Shown here piece by piece: positions 1 to 8,900 of a stretch of DNA of 64,000 nucleotides. A program made the translations under genes and the position numbers. Origin of the DNA: JAJFIE01 sp964344255. GTDB lineage: Bacteria; Pseudomonadota; Alphaproteobacteria; Rhodospirillales; Casp-alpha2. The stretch is taken from NCBI GenBank assembly GCA_964344255.1, contig CAYFMQ010000009.1:70712-134711 (forward strand), in the 5' to 3' direction. A model generated the notes under the pieces. The model made no database searches. It saw nothing but the letters and a program-made list of their open reading frames with translations, and had not been told where the DNA came from. Within the stretch, counting starts at the first letter, position 1, and every line of letters starts with the position of its first letter.

Positions 1-98
1 CCGACAGGGAAATTTTCGTATCCGGCATACTTGCCGGAAGGCGTTTCAATTGCCTGCAGCTTATCAGGCCCCGGAGGCGGCGGTTTGGACACGTTCAC
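1..98 (-). CDS. partial unknown protein, N-terminus only
   Basis: An open frame on the minus strand begins at GTG (98 or 92), overlaps the 3' end of the MlaC-like gene by about 30 bases and runs off the left edge. It reads roughly V-S-K-P-P-P-P-G-P-D-K-L-Q and continues without a stop. The overlap with mlaC and the proline-rich, coding-like composition suggest a translationally coupled next gene in that operon. Too little is visible to name it. It could also be a chance open frame. Confidence 0.35.
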   Translation of the reverse strand, partial: MNVSKPPPPGPDKLQAIETPSGKYAGYENFPV

Positions 99-720
99 GC
101 AATTCGGTCAGGAACTTGGCGATATCCCCGCCATTGTTCTTGATGGAAGAGGCAAATTCCGAACGCTGCGTTTGTCCCATACTGACGCCTTCGACCATGA
201 TATCGATGATCTTGAACGCCGTTCCGTTGGAGCGGACCCGCCAATCGATCTGAATGGCGTCCGCGGTCTCGGGTCTGTTCAGCGTCGAAGAGACGATGAC
301 GTCTTTCTTGTTGCGAACATCCGTCTTGATGATGTTCAGGGTTTCGCCGTTATAGGTGGCGAATCTGTCGACATAGGATTCAATCATCAACGCCTCAAAC
401 AGGGAAACGTATTCGTCACGCTCCTCTTTTGAGGCCTGGCGCCAGAACCGGCCCAATACCCATTGGGCGATACCGGGGACAAAAAAGTACTCGTTCATCA
501 TTTCGCGCAGACGGACTTTCCTCTCGTCGCGGGAAATCTCCTGTTCCGTCAGCTTGATGATAGCCGTTTCAGCCATACTACGGATAAAGGATTCGGCATT
601 ATCCGCCAGTTCATCAGAAGAAGCAGGCCGGTTGACAGTAAGCCCCGACAGCAGAACAGCTGCTGCGATGGCTATAAGAAAATGCCTTCTGGCAAATGAT
701 AAGGTCGCGTTTCTGGTCAT
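64..720 (-). CDS. mlaC: MlaC/Ttg2D-family periplasmic phospholipid-binding protein
   Basis: Product is about 218 aa with an N-terminal signal peptide (Arg-rich start, then a hydrophobic stretch ending near residue 30). The body matches the toluene-tolerance Ttg2D/MlaC family: a helical segment with DERKVRLREMM, then the conserved pattern of a helix containing F-W-R-Q-A and a beta sheet (IDWRV, FKIIDI, VEGVS). MlaC shuttles phospholipids between the outer membrane and the inner-membrane MlaFEDB complex. A longer form could start at GTG 729; ATG 720 is chosen. The hopanoid-associated HpnM proteins belong to the same family, so a hopanoid role is the main alternative. No other mla permease genes are adjacent; an MlaF-like ATPase lies 60 kb away at 61026. 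Confidence 0.85.
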   Translation of the reverse strand: MTRNATLSFARRHFLIAIAAAVLLSGLTVNRPASSDELADNAESFIRSMAETAIIKLTEQEISRDERKVRLREMMNEYFFVPGIAQWVLGRFWRQASKEERDEYVSLFEALMIESYVDRFATYNGETLNIIKTDVRNKKDVIVSSTLNRPETADAIQIDWRVRSNGTAFKIIDIMVEGVSMGQTQRSEFASSIKNNGGDIAKFLTELRERVQTAASGA

Positions 721-817
721 GTTTCTCACGATGGCGGAGCCCGACTCCGTATAATTTATGTGCCTATCGGATGAAAATACAGGCTGTTTTTGGTTTTTCT
801 TTCGTCACATCGCGTAA

Positions 818-847
818 CATATAGATAAATATGCATACATTCGTCAA
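818..847 (-). promoter_or_regulatory. possible sigma70-type promoter for mlaC
   Basis: On the minus strand TTGACG (847-842) is followed after 18 bases by TATATG (823-818), about 100 bases before the mlaC start. The match to the -35 box is good (5 of 6) and to the -10 box is partial, so this is only a candidate. Confidence 0.3.
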
Positions 848-856
848 CGCAGAGGA

Positions 857-1912
857 TCAATTCCCGACCCTTTTGGCCGCCTCGCCCAGATTGCACAGTT
901 TCTTAAATGCCAGATCCCGCCCCAGCAAACCCAACCCGCAATCCGGCGCGGCCATCAGACGATCGGCATCGATATGCTGCAAGGCCTGAGCCAGGCGTTC
1001 TTCAATGGCCTCCACTGTTTCAATGCTGCTTTTGGCAATGGCGATAACGCCGAATATGACTTTCGTGTTCTGGAACATTTCCAGTAGCGACAGGTCATTG
1101 GGACGATGGGCATCTTCAATGGAAACAGCCTGGATACAGGAACGGTCGATAGCCTCCGCCAACTTGAAATAACAATCCTGCGGCGCCTTGATGTAATCGG
1201 GGTTATCCAGCCTGTCCGGATAGCCGCAGCACATATGTACGGTTCTTTCAACGTGGTCCGGGCAATTGTGGAAACAGGCTTCGAGATTATCGAAACCGTA
1301 ATCCAGGGCATCATCCACACGCCGGGCGAACAAAGGCTCATCGATCTGAATATACCGGCAGCCGGCTTCGGCCAGGGCCAGTATTTCGGCATTCAATACG
1401 GCCGCCAGCTCTGCGCCGCGTTTGACAGGATCGTTATAATAATCATCAGCCACAGTGTCCCCGATGGTCATCGGGCCCGGCAGGGTGCATTTGACGGGAA
1501 TATCCGTCTGCGCCTGGGCGGCCTGCCAGTCATGCGGCAGGAATGGTCCCCGTCTTTTCACCGGGCCGGTAATCGTCGGGAGTTTCGTTGTGTAGACACC
1601 CCGAACGAGCTTTTCCGTCAACTTATCAAAGCTGATGCCGTCAAGATGGCGGCAGTGATAATGGATATAGTTTTCCCGGCGCACTTCACCGTCCGTGACG
1701 ATATCGACCCCTGCCCTGACCTGGTCATCAATGACAGAACCCGCAGCGCGAACGAACAGTTCTTCCGCCTCATCTCCCATACTGGCGATGTCCTGTTCGT
1801 ATTGCAGAGTGGGTTTCAGCGATTCCGTTCCGTCGTCGGCTTTAAACCAGTCAAGTACCGGTAAAAAATCCGGTTTCGGGTATGCTCCGACGACTGTCGT
1901 TTTGATCGACAT
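857..1912 (-). CDS. core MetE-type (cobalamin-independent methionine synthase family) methyltransferase
   Basis: This 351-aa protein corresponds to the C-terminal catalytic barrel of MetE only; the N-terminal half of classical MetE (about 750 aa) is absent. Visible zinc ligands are His226 and Cys228 (VHMCCG) and Cys325 (APDCGLG), with QIDEP at about 189-193 as expected for the family. Short homologues transfer methyl groups from methyl-THF, from a methyl-corrinoid protein or from other methyl donors to thiols such as homocysteine; the donor here is not evident. ATG 1912 is preferred over the upstream frame extension because GGGGAGAAGAA lies directly before it. Context is C1-rich over the whole window but the gene is monocistronic. 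Confidence 0.8.
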   Translation of the reverse strand: MSIKTTVVGAYPKPDFLPVLDWFKADDGTESLKPTLQYEQDIASMGDEAEELFVRAAGSVIDDQVRAGVDIVTDGEVRRENYIHYHCRHLDGISFDKLTEKLVRGVYTTKLPTITGPVKRRGPFLPHDWQAAQAQTDIPVKCTLPGPMTIGDTVADDYYNDPVKRGAELAAVLNAEILALAEAGCRYIQIDEPLFARRVDDALDYGFDNLEACFHNCPDHVERTVHMCCGYPDRLDNPDYIKAPQDCYFKLAEAIDRSCIQAVSIEDAHRPNDLSLLEMFQNTKVIFGVIAIAKSSIETVEAIEERLAQALQHIDADRLMAAPDCGLGLLGRDLAFKKLCNLGEAAKRVGN

Positions 1913-2116
1913 TTCTTCTCCCCTGTTTTTGAGTTTCCCCGTGAACCTAGCCACTGTCAGCATGCATTCTGGGGAAAAAACGTTGAGATTGCAAATCGTT
2001 AGATCGAATTAGCCCCTATACCGACCACTCACACGCACTTGTGATGCCCAAGATTCATACCCGGTAATGTATGTTGGCCGGAATCGGCATCTATGACCTG
2101 AAGGAAGTCCGAATTC

Positions 2117-3034
2117 ATGCAAGTTTCCTCCTTATCCGCCAAACGGTCCAAGCGTCCGTTTCTGTTTTTTTTCCTGTCATTCTTCCTTGTGTGCGGGATT
2201 GCCGGGTTCCCTGTACCGGGCCAGGCGGCGCCATCGTCGGAATTATGGGATTACTGGTCATCCCATGATCCGGACTCCACTCTGTCCATCGATCATTCCG
2301 ATTGGGATGCATTCCAGAAGAAATACACACACCTTGGTGAAGAGGGGATACGCCTTGTCGATTATGGCAAGGTTACTGAAGCCGATAAGGTTAACCTCGG
2401 CCGTTACATCGAAAATCTCGCCGGGATGACTGTTACCGGCTTGAACCGGCCGGAACAGATGGCCTATTGGATCAATCTTTACAACGCCCTGACCGTCAAC
2501 GTCATTCTTGATCATTATCCCGTCAAATCCATTCGGGATATCGATATCTCACCCGGTTTGTTTTCCGATGGTCCCTGGGAAAAGCCATTGGTTGCCATTG
2601 AAGGCCACGATGTCTCCCTGGATGATATCGAGCACCGCATCCTGCGCCCGATCTGGAAGGACCCAAGGATTCATTACGCCGTCAATTGCGCCGCCCTGGG
2701 TTGCCCGAACCTGATCGGTCAAGCCTTTATGCCGGACAAGGCCGAGCAAATCCTGGAAACCGCCGCACGTGAATTCGTCAACCACCCCCGGGGCGTCAAC
2801 GTCAGTTACGGAAACATCGACGCTTCATCGATCTACAAGTGGTTTCAGGAAGATTTCGGCGATTCCGAACAGGGCGTTCTGCAGCATCTGTCCCGATATG
2901 CCGAAGACCCCCTTCTGGACGCCGTCACAAAGGCCTCTTCCATCAAGACCTATAATTATGACTGGGCATTGAACGACAGCGATCCCAAAAAACCGAAAAA
3001 CAAAGAGAAGAAAGACGGGCGGGGCGGCAGCTAG
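2117..3034 (+). CDS. secreted DUF547 protein
   Basis: A 305-aa protein with a signal peptide (KRSKRPFLFFF core, cleavage likely after GQAA near residue 38). The body carries DUF547 signatures: YWINLYNALTV, a short GPW region, the sequence DDIEHRILRP and the conserved HYAVNCAALGCPNL segment. DUF547 domains are thiol-protease-like by fold prediction, but no activity is established here. The C-terminus is Lys-rich (KKPKNKEKKD). The stop codon overlaps the GTG start of the next gene by one base (TAGTG), so it is coupled to two glycosyltransferases and may act on cell-surface sugars. This job is inferred from context only. Confidence 0.8.
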   Translation: MQVSSLSAKRSKRPFLFFFLSFFLVCGIAGFPVPGQAAPSSELWDYWSSHDPDSTLSIDHSDWDAFQKKYTHLGEEGIRLVDYGKVTEADKVNLGRYIENLAGMTVTGLNRPEQMAYWINLYNALTVNVILDHYPVKSIRDIDISPGLFSDGPWEKPLVAIEGHDVSLDDIEHRILRPIWKDPRIHYAVNCAALGCPNLIGQAFMPDKAEQILETAAREFVNHPRGVNVSYGNIDASSIYKWFQEDFGDSEQGVLQHLSRYAEDPLLDAVTKASSIKTYNYDWALNDSDPKKPKNKEKKDGRGGS

Positions 3035-4344
3035 TGCTTATCGGAATCATCATCGCCGGCATGGTTGCGGGGATGATTTATGTGCGCCTGCCTGGAATGA
3101 TTCCCTACCTGGAGAAAAGACAGACATCGTTAGTCTGGGTGTTGGCGGCAGGCCTGGCTGTTCGTTTGCTTATGATGGCGCCGGAGCCTTATTATGAAAT
3201 CGACTATTTCCGTTACCTGTGGGACGGAAGCGTCATCCTGAGCGGCCATTCACCCTATCAATGGTCGCCCAAGCAGGTCATGGGCGGTGAAGCGGCCAGC
3301 GAACTGGTGCAACTGGCCCAAAGCGCCGAAAGCGTCATCGGGCAGATCAATTATCCTCATCTGACGACCATATATCCACCGGTTGCGGAGGCAGCCTTCG
3401 CCCTGGCGGGAGCAATCGATACGTGGAGCCTGGCGGCCTGGCGGGCGGTCATCCTTGTTTGCGAAGGCATCACCGTTTTTCTTCTTTTCGCCCTTCTACG
3501 TCACTTCAGCCGTTCATCGTTATGGGTCATCGTTTATTGGTGGAACCCGATTGTCATTGTCGAATTCAGCAACGCCGCCCATATGGACGCAATCCTGCTG
3601 CCGTTTCTGGTAGGCGCCGTACTTCTGGTATTAAAACAGCCTTCATCCTACGCCGGTTACGTCTGTTTGGCGTTCGCTTCCGCCGTTAAGCTATGGCCTG
3701 CTTTACTGTTCCCAACACTTATCCGGCCCCGGTTACGGGATCATCGTTTCGTCCTATCAGCCTTGTTGATTTTCACAACTATTACCGGTTTTCTTCTATG
3801 GCCTCTCTTCAGCAGCGCCATGAGTGTGGATTCCGGCCTCAGGAACTACTCTCTCTTATGGGAACGAAACGCCGCCATTTTTCACGGGTTGCTGACCGTT
3901 ACTCAGTCGGTTCTGGATTCTTTAAGCCTGTATACGGTGGATGCCGGGCGGTTGGTCAGAACCGTCACCGGGCTGGCTATCGTCATCCTAGCCCTGACCC
4001 TCAATTTTCGCGCGCCCGGCGATCAGGAAACCCTGATACGCCGTCTGCTGATCGTTGTAACCGCCATGCTGATGCTGGGGCCGACTCTGTATCCCTGGTA
4101 CTATGCCTGGCTGGTTCCATTCCTCGTCATCATCCCATCGCGGGCCCTGATGGCCTTCAGCATCGTTCTTCCGCTCTACAGGTTGCAGTTCCATCCCTGG
4201 TTTCTTGAACACCCGTGGATATTCGACAATACCGTCGTCTGGCTTGAACAGGGCCCCATCCTCATCCTGCTTTTGGCGGAGTGGTTAAAGTTTCGGCGAA
4301 AGGAGCGGCCCCCTCTTCCCTCTATGGCCGTGAGATCGCCATGA
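3034..4344 (+). CDS. polytopic membrane glycosyltransferase (GT-C, DUF2029/mannosyltransferase-like)
   Basis: This 436-aa protein has about ten hydrophobic segments. An early loop reads DYFRYLWDG after the second membrane segment, placing an acidic residue where GT-C glycosyltransferases hold their catalytic Asp, and a GHSPYQW motif follows, typical of alpha-mannosyltransferase-like GT87/DUF2029 proteins. Such enzymes use polyprenyl-phosphate sugars on the periplasmic side. The gene starts at GTG overlapping the DUF547 stop and ends overlapping the GT2 gene by ATGA, so the three are one transcription unit. The GT2 partner could make the polyprenyl-phosphate sugar donor. Substrate unknown. Confidence 0.75.
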   Translation: MLIGIIIAGMVAGMIYVRLPGMIPYLEKRQTSLVWVLAAGLAVRLLMMAPEPYYEIDYFRYLWDGSVILSGHSPYQWSPKQVMGGEAASELVQLAQSAESVIGQINYPHLTTIYPPVAEAAFALAGAIDTWSLAAWRAVILVCEGITVFLLFALLRHFSRSSLWVIVYWWNPIVIVEFSNAAHMDAILLPFLVGAVLLVLKQPSSYAGYVCLAFASAVKLWPALLFPTLIRPRLRDHRFVLSALLIFTTITGFLLWPLFSSAMSVDSGLRNYSLLWERNAAIFHGLLTVTQSVLDSLSLYTVDAGRLVRTVTGLAIVILALTLNFRAPGDQETLIRRLLIVVTAMLMLGPTLYPWYYAWLVPFLVIIPSRALMAFSIVLPLYRLQFHPWFLEHPWIFDNTVVWLEQGPILILLLAEWLKFRRKERPPLPSMAVRSP

Positions 4345-5084
4345 GAGGCGGACACCATATCAGCGTCATCATACCGGCGCTCAACGAAGCCAAATCCGTT
4401 GGCGCCGTCCTGGACGCCATTCCGGACTGGGTGGATGCACGAATCGTGGTCGATAACGGCTCAACCGATGAAACAGGGGCCATAGCTCGTCAGTACGGCG
4501 CACGCGTGATTGACGAGCCCGAACCAGGATACGGCGCAGCCTGCCTTGCCGGCATCAGAGCCGTCGAACGCACCGATATCCTTGTTTTCCTGGATGCCGA
4601 TTTCAGCGACGACCCTGCTGCAATGGGTTTACTGGTCGACCCCCTGATCGACGGGGACGCCGATTTTTCCATCAGTGACAGGACGGCCTCGCCGGAAGGC
4701 CGCAAGGCCATGACGGCTGCCCAGATATACGGTAACCGGCTGGCGTGCCTGCTAATGCGGCTGATGTGGGGCCACGTCTATCATGACCTTGGCCCCTTCC
4801 GGGCAATCCGCATGCGTTCTTTTCAACAGCTTGCGATGACGGACAGGAATTTCGGCTGGACCATTGAAATGCAGATCAGGGCCGTTATTCACGGATTGCG
4901 TATCCGGGAAGTTCCGGTTGTTTACCGTCCTCGTTTGGCCGGGAAGTCAAAGATTTCCGGCACTTTCTCTGGCGTCATTCGGGCCGGCAGCAAGATTCTT
5001 TATGTGGTGTTTCGTGAGGCCCTGCGGCAGATGGGCGGCTATCGGAAGCACGGCACGATCAATACCGCCAACTTGGACCGATAG
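4341..5084 (+). CDS. family 2 glycosyltransferase, dolichyl-phosphate-sugar synthase-like
   Basis: A 247-aa GT2 protein: ISVIIPALNE near the N-terminus, nucleotide-sugar binding VVDNGSTDET, and the metal-binding FLDADFSDDP at about residues 85-95. An RNFGWTIEMQ segment matches the Q/R-x-x-W-like region of this class. It probably transfers a sugar from a nucleotide sugar to polyprenyl phosphate at the cytoplasmic face. The start at 4341 is chosen because ATGA overlaps the preceding stop; the frame continues 60 bases further up but without a good ribosome site. It is the last gene of the DUF547-GT-C-GT2 operon. Confidence 0.8.
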   Translation: MRGGHHISVIIPALNEAKSVGAVLDAIPDWVDARIVVDNGSTDETGAIARQYGARVIDEPEPGYGAACLAGIRAVERTDILVFLDADFSDDPAAMGLLVDPLIDGDADFSISDRTASPEGRKAMTAAQIYGNRLACLLMRLMWGHVYHDLGPFRAIRMRSFQQLAMTDRNFGWTIEMQIRAVIHGLRIREVPVVYRPRLAGKSKISGTFSGVIRAGSKILYVVFREALRQMGGYRKHGTINTANLDR

Positions 5085-5104
5085 AATCTGCCTATAGCAG
5101 TGAT

Positions 5105-5443
5105 TTAATGATCGGAGGGATTGCGGAAATGATGCCCAAGTCCCGTATCGTAATCCAGTCCCTCGGAAGTCAGTGTCACCGTCATGCCGTTTGCGTTGCG
5201 GGCAAGCCCCTTGCGCTCCAGCGCCGCCCAGACCGCCGGGTTTGAAAACCCGCTGATATCGCGGACACTGACCGTAAAAGCCCCGATATGCACGTGGTCG
5301 CCGTGGGGGTGGGGCAGGCTGAGAAGAGTCGTGTCGCCTGTCGTTTCATCCCGTTGCACCAGGGACGGATCCTCCGCCATGACCTGCGCCAGCGCCAGCG
5401 TGCGCAGTTGTAACTTGTTCAGCTTAAGGGGGTTCTTTTTCAT
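5105..5443 (-). CDS. conserved hypothetical protein, 112 aa
   Basis: A small soluble protein with a helical N-terminus (LKLNKLQLRTLALAQ), a His-rich turn HPHGDHVHIG at about residues 46-55, and a compact winged-helix-looking C-terminal half (NPAVWAALERKGLA ... LTSEG). The wing-like layout would fit a small regulator but no family is recognised. It is convergent with the glycosyltransferase gene and is preceded by an AT-rich stretch. Confidence 0.6.
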   Translation of the reverse strand: MKKNPLKLNKLQLRTLALAQVMAEDPSLVQRDETTGDTTLLSLPHPHGDHVHIGAFTVSVRDISGFSNPAVWAALERKGLARNANGMTVTLTSEGLDYDTGLGHHFRNPSDH

Positions 5444-5506
5444 CGATTTCCCGGTAATCTGTTACCGTAAATTGAAAAACTTAACTATTTTCAAGTTAAT
5501 TTTTAA

Positions 5507-6679
5507 TCAAGCCGCCAAGTAAGCGTCCCTGTATTCATCCCGGATATCCGCATACCATTGCGGTTCGGCCGGCCACCACCACAGCTTTTCAAGCGCATCT
5601 TCCGGATAGGCCTCGCTAAAGGCCTTCTTGGATTCCTCGGATAGATAGGCGTCCGCCCCTTTCACCGTGGAATTGTATCCGCTCAACGATGCCTGCAGGC
5701 CTGCGTTCTGGGCGTCATAACAGGCAGCGACCAGTTCATAGGCCTGCGCCAGGTTGGTCGCGCCAATGGGCATGGAAAAGCCGTCCATCCAGGCGAATGC
5801 GCCTTCCCGTGGCGCCATGTAGTTAACCGGCTCGCCCGCGTTTTTCATCTCGATGATGGGGCCGTCCCAGGTTTGGGCGAGAACGATGCCGTTGCGCCGG
5901 AACCCGGCCTGTTGGGTGTTTGCGTCGTTCCAGAGAAGACGCACCCAGTCCTTCTTATCGATTGCATAGGAGGCAACCTCGGACCAGATGGAGCGGGCCG
6001 TCTCCTCATCCTTATAAGCGTCTTCAAAAGGTGGTAATTCGCCCTTTTCGGCAAGATGCCGGCCAATGCCCGCCATCAGGGAGTGGGGGCGGCCCATGAT
6101 CTTGTCCTTCACCTCATCCGCCCACAGATCGCCAAGGCTGAGTTGTCCGTAGGACGCCTGGTAGAGCTCCGTATTGTAGGCCATCGCCTCGGTACCCCAC
6201 AGGTGCGGCAGGTGGAACAGGCCGTAATCCCAGGTCCAGTCCCGCTCCGACGCCTTGAGGAACCGTGGCTCGATATTGTCGATCGGCAATTTTTCCGGTT
6301 CCCAGGCCTGCAGCAGGTTCAGGTGCCGCCACTGGTCGGCCCGCATCATGGTCGGCGCGATGATGTCGAATCCCCTGCCCTGGGTGGCATGCAGCTTGTT
6401 GAGCATCTGTTCGTTGGAGCCGGCTTCGGTAATCTTGAGCTTGATCCCCGTCGATCCTTCAAACTTGTCGATGAATTCCTGGGGAAAATATCCCGTCCAG
6501 ATAAAGACCCGGCATTCCCCCGACGAAGACAGCGCGTCCTTCACGTACCAGGGACCGATGGATGCGGCGCTGGCAACGGCAGCGCCAAGACCCGCCCTTA
6601 TCGCCCCGCGGCGCGTGAAGCGGCGGGCTGCGCGTGCCGTCTCGGCTGCCGAACGGGAGGCTTTCGAGCGATACGTCAT
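5507..6679 (-). CDS. extracellular solute-binding protein, spermidine/putrescine (PotD) type
   Basis: A 390-aa periplasmic binding protein with a twin-arginine-type leader (RRFTRRGAIRAGLG followed by a small-residue hydrophobic stretch). The mature part starts with CRVFIWTGYFPQEFIDKFE and contains FDIIAPT, typical of PotD/PotF-like family 1 proteins that bind polyamines or small cationic amines. No permease or ATPase genes are next to it, so it is an orphan component in this window. It is downstream of a DadA-like oxidase and a ureidoglycolate lyase-like gene on the same strand, suggesting uptake of a nitrogenous substrate. The ligand is not known. Confidence 0.85.
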   Translation of the reverse strand: MTYRSKASRSAAETARAARRFTRRGAIRAGLGAAVASAASIGPWYVKDALSSSGECRVFIWTGYFPQEFIDKFEGSTGIKLKITEAGSNEQMLNKLHATQGRGFDIIAPTMMRADQWRHLNLLQAWEPEKLPIDNIEPRFLKASERDWTWDYGLFHLPHLWGTEAMAYNTELYQASYGQLSLGDLWADEVKDKIMGRPHSLMAGIGRHLAEKGELPPFEDAYKDEETARSIWSEVASYAIDKKDWVRLLWNDANTQQAGFRRNGIVLAQTWDGPIIEMKNAGEPVNYMAPREGAFAWMDGFSMPIGATNLAQAYELVAACYDAQNAGLQASLSGYNSTVKGADAYLSEESKKAFSEAYPEDALEKLWWWPAEPQWYADIRDEYRDAYLAA

Positions 6680-6843
6680 CGTTTCAGGGCGTCTTCGTCA
6701 TGGACTAGTGATCTTCGGAAAAGAAAAAGGCAGAGCCTTAAAATCACGAAATATTACAAAAAGATTGTGGAAAATTTATGAAGGCTATTCAAGGCAAAAA
6801 CCTCGAAAATTGCCGACAAAATAAGGATTTAGGACGATTTTTT

Positions 6844-8082
6844 TCAGAATCTGTCCACTTTATAGGCGGAAATGTCCCAATTCGGCGTTCTGCCGGAAAC
6901 GATCTCGGCGACAAGGCGCGCCGTCGCCGGGGCACCGCTCAGGCCAACATGCTGGTGTCCGAAAGCATAAAAGACATTGGCGAATGACGTCCCCCTGTCG
7001 ATCACCGGCAGGCTGTCGGGAAGCGTCGGACGCCGGCCCATCCACGTTGTGTAACGGGATGTGTCCAACGCCGGCATCATCCGTTTCGCCAGCTTCAGCA
7101 GGTTCATGGCGCGGCGTTCGTTAACCGGTGCGTCAAGGGAAGCCAGCTCCACTGTGCCCGCACACCGGAGCCCCATTTCCATGGGCGAGATCCAGGCCTT
7201 CATCTCGTCATCCATGATAGGCATGGACGGCATGACGCCGGGGTTTTCGATGGTGACATGGTAACCGCGCTCGGTCTCTAACGGCACCTTGTCGCCCAGA
7301 CGCGCACTGAGGTAGTGGGAATAAGCGCCGGCGGCAACCAGCAGCTTGTCGAGAGAACGGACGCCCTTGTCGGTTATCAGGGCGCTGGGCCCTTCCGGGC
7401 CGATCTCCATATCCAGCACCTCGGCCCGCTCGAAACCGACGCCGAGATTTTCCGCATAGGCCGCCAGAACCTTCACGAGCCTGCCCGGGTTGGTAACCCA
7501 ACCGTAATCGTCCACCCGGTAGGCCCACTTGTAGCGATCAGCGAGGTGCGGCTCCTGCTCGGCGATCTCGTCACGCCCCAATTTGGAAAAGCTGTAGCCG
7601 CGCTCGCGCCTGGCCTCAAACCCGGGCCTGTCCTTGTTGAATTTCCTGAAGCTTGAATAAGCGTAAAGCCCGCCGGACTGACGCACCAGCTCCGGTGCGC
7701 CTGCTTCCCGGACAAGCTGGCTGTACATCTCCACCGTCGGCGACAGCATGGCATCCAGGGCTTCGTGCTGTACCTTGCGATTTCCGAAAGCCCCGTCCTT
7801 TGCATAACGGATCAGCCACGGCAGCAGCCGTGGAAAATGCCGCCACTGGATAAACAGCGGTCCTTCGGGATCAAGAAGCCAGCCGGGCACTTTCAGCATG
7901 GTCTCAGGCGACGCCAGCGGCTCAAAGGCCGAGGCGCAAAGGATACCTGCATTGCCGAAGGAACAACCCTCACCGGGTTCCTCGCGGTCGATGATCGACA
8001 CCTCGAAGCCGGATTTGACCAGGGCAATGGCGCAGTTTACGCCGACAATTCCCGCACCGATGACCGTGACATGTGACGCCAT
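6844..8082 (-). CDS. DadA-family FAD-dependent D-amino acid dehydrogenase-like protein
   Basis: 412 aa. The N-terminus has a Rossmann FAD site (VIGAGIVGVNCAIAL, GxGxxG) followed by IIDREEPGEGCSFGNAG, a hallmark of DadA. The C-terminus shows WMGRRPTLPDSLPVID and FGHQHVGLSGAPATARLV, again DadA-like. The enzyme would oxidise an amine or D-amino acid and pass electrons to quinone. GAGGAC precedes the ATG at 8082. It lies 22 bases after the ureidoglycolate lyase-like gene and 164 bases before the PotD-like gene, all on the same strand. Substrate unknown; hydroxyproline or other cyclic imino acids are possible for this family. Confidence 0.85.
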   Translation of the reverse strand: MASHVTVIGAGIVGVNCAIALVKSGFEVSIIDREEPGEGCSFGNAGILCASAFEPLASPETMLKVPGWLLDPEGPLFIQWRHFPRLLPWLIRYAKDGAFGNRKVQHEALDAMLSPTVEMYSQLVREAGAPELVRQSGGLYAYSSFRKFNKDRPGFEARRERGYSFSKLGRDEIAEQEPHLADRYKWAYRVDDYGWVTNPGRLVKVLAAYAENLGVGFERAEVLDMEIGPEGPSALITDKGVRSLDKLLVAAGAYSHYLSARLGDKVPLETERGYHVTIENPGVMPSMPIMDDEMKAWISPMEMGLRCAGTVELASLDAPVNERRAMNLLKLAKRMMPALDTSRYTTWMGRRPTLPDSLPVIDRGTSFANVFYAFGHQHVGLSGAPATARLVAEIVSGRTPNWDISAYKVDRF

Positions 8083-8104
8083 GAGAAAGTCCTCAGAGAT
8101 TTGC

Positions 8105-8779
8105 TCACAGCTCTAGAGGCACGCGGAGATAGGCATTGAACTCCCTCGCCATGAAACAGCTTACCCTGGCGTGCACCCGGCCCTGGCGGTCCAGGAACGA
8201 CTGCTCCTCATCGAGCGGCACGAGGGTTTCGTGCCAGACACCGGGGTGAATGTAGAGCCCTTGCGAGCCGTCAAAATAGAACCCGATAAAGTCGGTCGGC
8301 TTGATATCGTCCCCCGGCAGCGCAAGCGGTGCGACGAAAGGCCTGTTCTGTTTCGGAAAGAACATCTGGCCGCCGTCCGGGTGGTAGTTCGCATGCCACA
8401 GGTAGACGTGACGCCGGTTCTTGCCAAGGGCTGCTTCGTTCCTGCCCATTGACGGATCATGGTCCCATCCCATGACGTAGGCGTCGTTCACAGCCTCGTT
8501 TCGGGCGCTCAGCACGCCGTTTTCCCACCAGAAGAAGAAGTCCCCCTCAACCGTGCCGCCCTCGTCGCCGGTTCCCGCATCGACCGGACGCCAGCCCTGC
8601 TGCGGCCACTGGACGATTTCGATGGGTTGGTCATCGGGGTGGTCCACCAGGCAACCGAAATCCTTGATGTTTTCGTCCGTTGCCCGGACCAGCGGGATGT
8701 CGATGGCATCCAGCCCAGCGACGATTTCGGGATTCAGGTAATCGATTTTTTCCGCAGCAGATTGCACAACGCCCCCCAT
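8105..8779 (-). CDS. ureidoglycolate lyase (AllA)-family protein
   Basis: 224 aa, longer than E. coli AllA (about 160 aa). The C-terminal half has the cupin-like strand pattern of the family: DFIGFYFDGSQGLYIHPG followed by VWHETLVPL, the conserved region of ureidoglycolate lyases. AllA splits ureidoglycolate into glyoxylate and urea in allantoin breakdown. No allantoinase, allantoate amidohydrolase or urease genes are visible, so the true substrate may differ. It starts an apparent operon with the DadA-like and PotD-like genes. Confidence 0.65.
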   Translation of the reverse strand: MGGVVQSAAEKIDYLNPEIVAGLDAIDIPLVRATDENIKDFGCLVDHPDDQPIEIVQWPQQGWRPVDAGTGDEGGTVEGDFFFWWENGVLSARNEAVNDAYVMGWDHDPSMGRNEAALGKNRRHVYLWHANYHPDGGQMFFPKQNRPFVAPLALPGDDIKPTDFIGFYFDGSQGLYIHPGVWHETLVPLDEEQSFLDRQGRVHARVSCFMAREFNAYLRVPLEL

Positions 8780-8900
8780 AAACTATTCTCACACCCAAGT
8801 AGTAGGTCCTGAGGCGGCTTCGCGCAATGCCCAAAACACGCGGCAAACGGAAATCTGTTTGCCGTTGCAAAAAACATGATCTGCTCTAGGGTCGTTCCTC

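Noticed and set aside
64..720. Assignment of the first gene as hopanoid HpnM
   Set aside because: HpnM shares the MlaC family, but no squalene or hopanoid genes are visible in the window, so the general MlaC call is kept.
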